Assembly (NCBI GenBank): GCA_954871525.1
Contig: OX940871.1
Location: 14,972,532 to 15,036,531 of the forward strand
DNA from: Parietaria judaica
Taxonomy: Eukaryota > Streptophyta > Magnoliopsida > Rosales > Urticaceae
Direction of reading: 5' to 3'
DNA: 64,000 nt
Below the pieces are notes generated by a model. It saw only the letters and a program-made list of their open reading frames with translations. It ran no database searches and was not told the DNA's origin. Position 1 is the first letter of the stretch; every line of letters starts with the position of its first letter. Below are positions 52,620-61,488 of the stretch, piece after piece. The position numbers were made by a program, and so were the translations under genes.

Positions 52620-53250
52620 GATGTCGTTTTGGTGCCTACCCTCGTTATAACATAATATTTCTTTTACATTTATTTTTAGCCCCAATATATAGAAGTGACG
52701 AGTTTTCATTTCTTTTTTACCCAGTATTTTGAGAAATCCCGTATTTTCCCTCTGGTAGTCAAGCGGTTTATTTATTACATTTTCTTTTAGGGTTTTTTTG
52801 TTTCAAACTTCTTACTGGTTTTCTTGACGCTTTTTGGTCCCAAGATCCTCTCTTCCAAAGCCGAACTTTTTTCTCTTCTCGGTTGTACTCCAACATAGTT
52901 CCGTTCTTCTGATGTGTTCATTTTGGTTCGAGAACGACTTCGAGAGATTAGGCTTTCATCTATTTCCATTCCCGATGAAGGACGATCTTTTCAGCAACGA
53001 GTTTCTCCGATCATCGTCTTCATCCTCATCAAAGCCATGAAAATGGAGGTAAATGTTTATTCTTTGAGTAACCTATGCTTAGCAAACAGTTTTGACTTGT
53101 AATGTTATGGTTCACTTATTTTACATGGAATTTTTATATACTATATTGTGTTGTTTACGAAGAAGAGCAACGAAATGGTGCATGAAACGAGTATAGGGTT
53201 GGTTCTCTACCTATTTCACCAATGCCGCTATCTATTTACACTCTGTTCTA
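52620..53250 (+). repeat. Diverged duplicated segment (pair with 39040-39728)
   Basis: Same order of blocks as at 39040: 'catttatttttag', the 'gatcctc' pyrimidine-rich leader, 'gatcatcgtcttcatc', ATGGAGGTAAAT, then 'accaatgccgctatctat'. It ends just before the TDX exon copy at about 53275. It may be a copied promoter and first exon of an unidentified locus. Confidence 0.5.
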
Positions 53251-53274
53251 TATATATTTCAACAATTTTATATG

Positions 53275-53680
53275 TTCTCGTCCTTCTATTACCGTGGCTG
53301 CGTGACAGGCGAAGTATCCACAGTAAAATCCGGCGCGGAATTGGAAACAAAGCTCATGGCTGCTTCAAGGATATCGCTGCTTGCCGTGCTGTATTTCACT
53401 GCCACGTGTTGCAGTCCTTGCCGTGCAATGTATCCTCTCTACGTCAGCTTAGCTAGTAAATACCCTAACGTCGTTTTCTTAAAAGTGGACAATGATGAAG
53501 CCAGAGACGTCGTTGCGCAATGGAAAAGTGGACATTGATGAAGCCAGAGACGTCGTTGCGCAATGGAACATCACTAGCGTTCCCACATTCTTCCTTGTGA
53601 AAAACAACAAGGAGGTGGACACGGTGACAGGAGCCGACAAAAACACCCTTAAAAGGAAAAGCGCACAACATGCGTCATGA
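53275..53680 (+). pseudogene. TDX 3'-exon pseudogene, inverted orientation
   Basis: Matches TDX exon 10 from its splice acceptor (GTGACAG, then GCGAAGTA) to the stop. A 43-bp tandem duplication (53481-53523 and 53524-53566) shifts the frame, and the active site WCGPC is changed to CCSPC. The rest reads [21 protein letters not shown]. It is the end of the left arm of the inverted duplication centred near 55.5 kb. Confidence 0.88.
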
Positions 53681-53952
53681 ATTTCTGATGTGTCGTTTCA
53701 AAGACTTTATGTTCCTACTTGCACTACCGAAGTCATGTTGTAAAAGTTACGTCTTTAACTTTTGCGATACTTATGCCTGAGTTGATGAAAAGATCCGACT
53801 AATATTTTTATTTTCGAAGAGAAAATTAGGGGTGAAAGTATTGGCATCGGAGTTCGGTTTTTTCCATCCGGATTTGGTTAGAAAATTGGGTATATTTGTC
53901 AAATAAACGGGATTGACTTGGTTCAAAAATCATATTGACACAGTTATATATT

Positions 53953-54323
53953 GGGTGTGTTTGGCATAGTTTATATAGCCTTGTTTTTGTTTATAAAATA
54001 AACTTAACCTCTATTCAGGTGTTTGGCAAAAATGTTTTTCCAAAAAACACAAAATTGATTTTGAATTTTTGTACATGAATTGTAAAAGCTAGGATTCGTA
54101 GCTTTTGGTTTTTTCTAAAAACAAAAATACGGTTTTAGTCTATTTTAGTCTTTTTAGCCTAAATAATTTTTTTTACCAAACGCTAAAACAGTTTTTGTTA
54201 CCAACAGCAACTGTTTTATAAACAATTTACCAAACACTTGGCGGTTTTTCTCAAAAACAATTTATTTTCTAAACTAAAATTAAAAACAATTTTTGTAAAA
54301 ATTAAGCTATGCCAAACGGACCC
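53953..54323. mobile_element. MITE in left arm, PIF/Harbinger-like
   Basis: 371 bp with terminal inverted repeats GGGTGTGTTTGGCATAG and the complement of GGGTCCGTTTGGCATAG. Flanked by ATT on both sides (53950-53952 and 54324-54326). The right arm of the inverted duplication supplies the empty site at about 56634, which confirms both boundaries. A 3-bp TSD and GGGTGTGTTTGG termini suggest PIF/Harbinger (Tourist-like). Confidence 0.85.
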
Positions 54324-54651
54324 ATTATCAAAAAACGTCATACTATATATTTCGAAAAGTACATATGATCTCAAGGTATTGATCCGTAAAGCTATATGGA
54401 TAACATTAAATTCCGAGGAAAAAAAATCGGTCGTTTCAAATTATGATATTTACAAGAAGAATCTAATTAAAAGGAACATAAAAGTGTGTATTAAAAAACT
54501 CACTCTTTACAACTCAAAATTGAATATTGTTGGCGTAAAATAAGCCCCCCCAAAAAAAGAGAGAAACTAACTACCTTACTCTATAGAAAAAACTAAGTAA
54601 AAATAAAATGAAAAATTAACCCTTCCCGCTAGAAGACTCGTCTAACCCTAA

Positions 54652-54951
54652 TCAGCGAGAGAAGAAGCTGATAATCTTAGCCAAAATCTCGCTCACACCA
54701 CAAAACCTAGAGTGCAAACGGAACCCTAACGGGGAATCTTGATCATCGTCGTGATTGCACGATCTTGTTCTTCGATTGCCATTCCGGAACGGGATTTCTC
54801 TCTCGCTCGCGAAGCCTCGTCGGAGATTCCCCGGAGACGGTTGCAACAAGTCCGACAGCGAAGTGTACACGTACCGAGGATTTTCCGCGTCATACCGGAG
54901 TTTCTCTAACCAATCGGAGCGTGATCGTTGGAGACCATTACGTTCCGTCAT
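54652..54951 (-). CDS. Unrecognised 99-aa protein, copy 1
   Basis: An intronless ORF beginning MTERNGLQRSRSDWLEKL and ending LAKIISFFSR. I do not recognise a family. It has a basic, Ser/Arg-rich N-terminus, a VYTSLSDLLQPSPGN core, a polar middle with CNHDDDQD and a hydrophobic C-terminus (GVSEILAKIISFF). There is no signal peptide. It is 87/99 identical to copy 2 (56065-56364), with no indel or stop between them. By hand count 12 codons change the residue and 6 are silent, so constraint since duplication looks weak. It lies in the left arm of the inverted duplication. Confidence 0.5.
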   Translation of the reverse strand: MTERNGLQRSRSDWLEKLRYDAENPRYVYTSLSDLLQPSPGNLRRGFASEREIPFRNGNRRTRSCNHDDDQDSPLGFRLHSRFCGVSEILAKIISFFSR

Positions 54952-55065
54952 GTTCTTAATTACCTACGTTCGTTATTGTAAAGCTCTGATGCTTTTTAGT
55001 GTTCTCCGATTCTAGATCAATATAACTATATATATATATATATATAGTTATTGAAGATAGAAGAT

Positions 55066-55924
55066 AGAATACGATCGAACAAGTTGGCAATGAAAATTCT
55101 AAATTTTACCCGTCAGTGATTATGAGTGTGAGTGTGACGATGGAAAGTTTAAGAAAAAAACTCGAAAATTAAAAGTCAATTGTATATCGTATATATACCT
55201 ATCGACAAGTAAAGTAAAATACGAAAATCTAGCTTAGTTAGTTTTACCTAACAAAATCAAGTTATTAAATTAACTCAATAAATTATCAATATCCAAATAA
55301 ATTTTATATATATATTTATATATTTATATATTATACGAAATCATGAGTTAAGTTTTAATTAACCAAATTAAGTATTAAAATTATTATATATAAATATATA
55401 TATTATACGAAAACATGAGTTAAGTTTTAATTAACAAAAGGGAAAATTAAGTAATAAAATTATTATATATATATATATATATATTATAAGAAAACATAAG
55501 TTAAGTTTTAATCAACAAATTAACTAAATTAATTGCGCATTATCCTCCTAATAAATTATTGTTATGCTCGTGTCGATTTAGTCAAACTAAAAGATTTAAA
55601 AAAAAAATTAAAAAAGCAGATCCCTATATAACAGCGCGCGTTCAGTTGTATATATATATATAAAATCTCGTCGTCGTCCATGGAGTCTTCTTCTTCTTCT
55701 TCTTTTCAGTGAACCAGATTCTGTGATTCTTGGGAGCCAAACTATCGCCACGAGCCTTTGTTTTTTTCTCCCTCCCTCGTAGATCGACGTGTTCTTCTCC
55801 ACAAAACACCATAACAGAAAAGAGAGTGAGCTCCATTGGAACACGCACGGGTTTGAGCTCTTTTGTTTTTTGGATAACTTTACAGATTCCGTAGTAAAAT
55901 ACGAATCTATCACATTCCTGATTC
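55066..55924. other. Loop of the inverted duplication
   Basis: AT-rich with a recurrent block 'catgagttaagttttaattaac' and (TA)n runs at about 55343, 55412 and 55492 (imperfect ~70-80-bp repeats). It also holds the TDX 5' fragment. Confidence 0.7.
55665..55740 (-). pseudogene. TDX 5'-end fragment
   Basis: It shares with 60413-60480 the TDX start-codon region (CGTCGTCCAT on plus), the adjacent CTT-rich leader and 'gaaccagattctgtgattctt'. Same orientation as TDX. The homology stops after the first codons, so it is a detached 5' fragment. Confidence 0.8.
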
Positions 55925-56064
55925 GTTTACACAATCTTATTCTATCTTCAATAACTATATATATATATATTTAGTTTTATTGATCGAGAATCGGAGCAAC
56001 ACTTCAGTCTCTCACTCTAAAAACAATCAGAGCTTTACAATAACGAACGTAGGTAATTAAGAAC

Positions 56065-56364
56065 ATGACGGAACGTAATAGTCTCCAACGATCACGCTCC
56101 GATTGGTTAGAGAAACTCCGCTACGACACGGAAAATCACCGGTACGTGTACACTTCGCTGTCGGACTTGTTGCAACCGTCTCCGGGGAATCTCCGACGAG
56201 GCTTCGCGAGCGAGAGGGACATCCCGTTTCGGCAGGGCATTCAAAGAACAAGATCGTGCAATCACGGCGATGATCAAGATTCCGCATTAGGGCTCCGTTG
56301 GCACTCTAGGTTTTGCGGTGTGAGCGATATTTTGGCTAAGATTATCAGCTTCTTCTCCCGCTGA
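56065..56364 (+). CDS. Unrecognised 99-aa protein, copy 2
   Basis: The partner of 54652-54951, beginning MTERNSLQRSRSDWLEKL and ending LAKIISFFSR. It is convergent with TDX, whose stop is about 580 bp away. The first 50 residues differ from copy 1 at only three positions. The context 'aattaagaacATGACG' is the same in both copies. Whether it is a genuine gene, with one copy ancestral next to TDX, is inference from two open frames of equal length; no known motif supports a function. Confidence 0.55.
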   Translation: MTERNSLQRSRSDWLEKLRYDTENHRYVYTSLSDLLQPSPGNLRRGFASERDIPFRQGIQRTRSCNHGDDQDSALGLRWHSRFCGVSDILAKIISFFSR

Positions 56365-56947
56365 TTAGGGTTAGAGCTTGAAGGGTTAATTTATTATTTT
56401 ATTTTTTCTGTAGAGTTTCTCCTTTTTTTTATGGCTTATTTTACGCCAACAATATTCAATTTTGAGTTGTAAAGAGTGAGTTTTTGAATACACAATGTCA
56501 TGTTCCTTATAATTAGATTCGTCTTGTAAATATCATAATTTGAAACGATCAATTTTTTTTCTTCGGAATTTAATGTTATCCACATAGCTTTATGATATAG
56601 TACTTTTCGAATAATATAGTACGAGGCTTTTTGATAATATATAACTGCGCCAATATGATTTTTTGACAGCAAGTCACTTCCCGATTTATTCGACAAATAT
56701 ACCAAATTTTCTTAACCAAAACCGGACAGAGACCGGACAAAACCCAAACTCCGATGGCAAAACTTTCACCCCTAATTTTCTCTTCGAAAATAACAATATT
56801 ACCTATATGATGACGACATGCCAGTAACGAAATCAGTCGGATCTTTTCATCAACTCAGGCAAAAGTACCGTGAAAGTTAGTCGTAACTTCTACAGCATGA
56901 CTTCGGTATTCAGGAACATAAAGTCTTTGAAACGGCACATCAGAAAT

Positions 56948-59900
56948 TTATGACGCGTGTTGTGCGATCTTCCTTTCAAGGGCGATTTTGTCCGCTCCTG
57001 TCACTGTGTCCACCTCCTTGCCGTTTTTCACGAGGAAGAATGTGGGAACGCTGCTGATGTTCCATTGCGCAGCGACGTCTCTGGCTTCGTCGATGTCCAC
57101 TTTCAAGAAAACTACGTTGGGGTATTTACCAGCTAAGCTGACGTAGAGAGGAGACATCGCACGGCAAGGACCGCACCATGTGGCCGTGAAATACAGAACC
57201 GCAAGCCGCGAAATCCTCGAAGCAGCCTTGAGCTTTGTTTCCAATTCGCCGCCGGATTTTATTGCGGTTACTTCGCCTGTCACACAGCCACCGAGCCACG
57301 GTAATAGAAGGACGAGAACATTTTAAATTGTGATTCTTTAAAAGTGTAAAACCTGGTCCCCATTTCACCCCTATATAGTAAGTTATGTTGAGCGATCCCA
57401 AGAAGATACAAAAATAAAAGAGGACGTTATTCAATGGTGGAAATGGACTGACTAAAAATAAATGTTAAGCTGCGAAACACGCCAAAACAAAATTCAGCGA
57501 GCAATTGGAAAACCGTCGTTTACTCAAAATAAAATACCGAATGAAATTCCAGAGAGAGAGAAAGAGGGAGATTTAAACACAATACCTTCTCTTAAAGCAG
57601 ACCGCTCTTCTTGCATCTGCATAGAATCAGATTCCATAATATAAGTATAGAGATATGGATAAAAGAAAAAGAAAAAAGTAAAAGCCGTCAAACACCGAAA
57701 GGTTCTGCTTTTAAGTGTTTTCATCTTCAAAAATTTGACTTAACATAATAATTAGGAAGTATTCTACACTGATAAAAAAAAAATTATATCATATTCCTAT
57801 GTTAAAGGGAATATGATATCTTCTTTAAATAAATAGAAACATAATAAGAATATAACCTGTTAAATTTATAAATGTAATTCCCTATCATCCGGAGTCTTCT
57901 AACTGAATTTCGGATTCGTCTACATGTTATAGATTATACAGTCACAAATGTTCAATGATCACATACTCGGCGGAGAAAAATGTTTGACTATCTTGAAGAT
58001 GTTAGGTGATGCGGTAATTAATATGATTATGATTTAAAATTTAATTAATACTCGACTCACTCGAGCTTCATGTTTCTTCCGCCTCTCGCGCTCAGCTTTC
58101 TTGAGCTCCCTTTCTTTTCTCAATCGCTCGTACTTTCTTTGATGTTCTTCGATTTTCCGGGCATTAGGTTCAACCTGAAAATGCAAGTGGAGAGCTAAGC
58201 ATTGTTTCTTCGGACTTTGGGATATCATGAAGAACTATCACCTTTTTCAGCACCGAGCCTATCTCCTCATCGTAATCTAACTTCGACGCTAAATGCAAAT
58301 CGCTTGCCGCTTCTTCCCAATAACCCAAAATTGCTTTCGCCATCCCTCTTATTTTGTATCCTTTTGCGGAGTCAGGGTTGATCTGCAATACAAACAAATA
58401 GTTGATGAATCTTAGGACTGGTTACGATAAATTGCTAATATTATATTTCACTTGCATTTGATAGCATTTGAGATAACGAACCTCTAGAGCAGCATTAGCG
58501 TCTCGAATCGCTGCATTTGGCTTTTTTAGCTTGACAAAAATACTAGCTGAAAGGAAGGGCCGGTGGTGAGGAAAATGTACGATCATCGGAAATAAAGGGC
58601 CGAATCACTGAAAAATATACCTCTAGTTGCATAGTATATAGCCGATGTAGGGTTCAACATAATGGCTTCAGTTATGCTACAGATAGCTTCATCCAATTTG
58701 CCTGAAAGAATCGGCCGTTGATATTTGAAATCAACGGTAATATCTATAAGAGCGTTCATTTTCATAAGCTAATGTCGTACCTTCAGACACGGCTTCCATT
58801 GCCTTTGATTTTGCTTCTTGAGCAGCATCTTGCTTCTCTTCAGTAACTTCAACTGACAAATCTCCCATCTGCAGAAAACAGAGAAAAAAAAATATGTTAA
58901 TCGAGGATGACATTTCTGCAAAGAAGATCAAAGAGAGGAAGTACTCGATACAAAAATGTAGCATTAAACGCAAGCAAAGAAAATGTAAGCCTGTTGGTTA
59001 TCACCGAAGCGACGATTACCGTTAACTTTATTTGCAACGAACAAGATAAACAAAGAGCATTTTCCTTCGAGAACATAGCCATAGCTCTCCAAAAGATGTC
59101 TTGAATCTAACCGACAAAACAAAACATAAAAACGGCACTAACTAACCCCTAAACACCACTAAATAGGAGAGATTAGGGTTTCCTAATCTTTCTCTACGAC
59201 TTGCCATAAATGACCCAATAATACTTGAAGCTGAAACATAATATAATACTCAGAACTCAGAAGAGCATTATTAAATACTAAATGACTTACTTGCCATTCC
59301 TTCGTTGGTACATAATTACCGAAGGCTTATAAAAAAACTTACCCTTTGAGGAGGATCATTGTCGGGCTCCACAACGTCCGTATTATCCAACTCGATATCA
59401 GACTCAATAATGGCTTCATCTTCTTCCAAGGGCTCATCATGTTTGTTGGTCTTAATATGTTCCTTAGTGTCCTCCATATTATCACTGCCGTTATCCTATT
59501 TTCAGACAATAAAAAATCATGCTCACGATGAGAACTATTTAATAACATAAGACGCCAAAGACGAGCACTCAGAATTGGGAATTTCTCATAAAAAAATAAA
59601 AAAAAAAACTACTGAGCAGCAAACAAAATAATGAATTCCCGAAATTCTTCAACCTGCGAATTTTAAGGACAGAAAAAGCTGATCACTAACGCAACATTAC
59701 ATCTTTGTAGCCATAGAAATGTTACTATACAAATCATCTCTTAATATTCTGAACTTCCGAACCAATATCATAAGCATCTCCAGGCGAAGACACATAGTTA
59801 AGAACACGTTTGTGTTATGAATAAGACACAGTGCAGCGACACAAGTAAATAAACCCGGGAATTTTACACGGAAACTCAATTAGCTGAGCATCTACGATGA

Positions 59901-60424
59901 TCGAACAAACGAGTTAAATGCTGGGTAGACAAACTAAACTCCTGGAACGCCAATTACAAAAAATCCCTAAATCCAAAATGTTCACTATCAGGCCTAAGAC
60001 CCCCTCAATTTCCAAGAAAACGGATTCGAGTCGCGAACTCCGACCGTTCCTTACTAAATGTTCGAGAAGAACCGGGTAGATCAAACTATGCCCTACACGA
60101 AACCCCAAGTGCTGTACTCAAGTATTTCCGCAACCTCATCAATTACACTTGAAAAACTTGCAACAAACTCCATAACATGATCAATCTGTGAAGAGAGATG
60201 GTCTAACCTTGTGCGGGACCGGAGGAATTCTCGCGCCCAAACTGCTTCAGAAGATGAAACGCAAGGACATCATGAATAAATGAGTGTGAATCGCGAGGAG
60301 ATGCTCGTGTGTACCTCTGGAGATAGGACTTGAAGAAGGCGAGAGAAGGATCGTGAAGAATGGAAGGGTTGGATTCGCATTGAGTGATGAAGTGCTTCAG
60401 CTCCGCAACTTTCTCGTCGTCCAT
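56948..60424 (-). CDS. TDX: TPR repeat-containing thioredoxin TDX, 10 exons, 381 aa
   Basis: A cytosolic Hsp70-interacting cochaperone with a thioredoxin domain (disulfide reductase/holdase in Arabidopsis). Exons: 60424-60315, 60241-60208, 59495-59343, 58868-58781, 58701-58621, 58546-58482, 58382-58242, 58174-58061, 57616-57586, 57276-56948; 1146 bp, all phases match. Order seen: HIP-like N-terminal domain ([21 protein letters not shown] region, then SLGARIPP), an acidic linker ([15 protein letters not shown] to EPDNDPPQ), TPRs at about 105-220 ([26 protein letters not shown]), a charged helix [18 protein letters not shown] at about 240-260, and thioredoxin with WCGPC at about 306-310 and [14 protein letters not shown]. 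Length equals the Arabidopsis protein. Two small exons (34 and 31 bp) are needed to keep frame. Its last exon has been copied twice nearby as pseudogenes. Confidence 0.95.
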
Positions 60425-61488
60425 GGAGTCTTCTTCTTCTTCTTCTTCTTCTTCTCCACTGAACCAGATTCTGTGATTCTTCTGGCAATACAGTCAGGGA
60501 CTCTAATTTACGCTGTTCGTAAATAATGGTGGTTGACAAGGGCATTCTGGTATTTAATTACTGAATATTAAAAAATAATAAAAAAGACAAAATAATGGGC
60601 TTCTTATTTTGCCATTCTTAATATTTGGATTCAGAGGAGGGTAAAATCGGAGAATAACTTTAGAGTTTTCATCAAGATTCATACTATTTTTTAATAGTGT
60701 TTTGTGTCTTGGCACGAGGATTGAAGAGTATGTTTTTTTAATGAAATTCTAAATAAGATATTTAAGTAAATTCTCTCATTTAGAGGAAGTGTAAAGATGA
60801 AAAACATACATGAATAAAACCGCATTTTTCCATTACATGATTTTGGATATAACATAGATACTTTTACCACATCAAATATGAAATATGGATATATGATAAT
60901 AACTTAAGTATTTATGTAGTCAACGAATGAAAATAATCTAATTTTTTACTTCACCAATAATTTATTTCGTTCTTGAATTGATGTCTCTACGTACATGGAG
61001 AGAGTGACAAGTGACTCAAGAAGCGTGTGATTAAGCGTAAATTTGAAAGTTGCGGCATGAATAGTTTTTGAAACTGTCGTCACGACAAAATAAAATTTAC
61101 ATTATACGATGCAATAACTACGAGATCTTTATGGTATTTTTGCCCAAATTTCTCATAATTATACGTAAGTATATCTTACAGGGCCAGCCAGGACAAACTT
61201 TATTGGGCTCAACAAAACACATAATAGGGCCCAATTTAATTAAACGAGTCGTTGTTTATGTGGCACGAACTTCGAAAACGATAAGGAATTACGAACCGGT
61301 CAAACCACGCGCGCTCTCGCGTCATCACCCGCCACGTCGGATTCCCATATCCAAACCCACCGCCTCTCTCCGCAAGTACTTCACACGCGCTCATCGATGC
61401 GCGTTGACACGAAAATAAATAATCAACAATATCGTTTGGCTATGTAATACTACAAGTTCTTGAGCACGAAGCTTTCGAGCGAGCTTCA
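60425..61488. promoter_or_regulatory. Divergent promoter region, TDX and APX
   Basis: About 1.06 kb between the two ATGs. Next to TDX lies a (CTT)n leader repeat (60431-60455). The APX side (about 61300-61400) is richer in GC, with 'cacgcgcgctctcgcg' and 'cgccacgtcgg'. No TATA box could be assigned with confidence. Confidence 0.5.

Larger units (their letters stand above)
53275..57310. repeat. Large inverted duplication around 55.5 kb
   Basis: The left arm (53275-55065) is the reverse complement of the right arm (55925-57310): TDX exon 10, its 3' flank, and the 99-codon ORF appear in mirror order. The left arm is longer because of a 371-bp MITE and a 43-bp duplication. The loop (55066-55924) is AT-rich and contains a TDX 5' fragment. 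Arms differ by substitutions throughout, so the event is not very recent. Confidence 0.88.
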
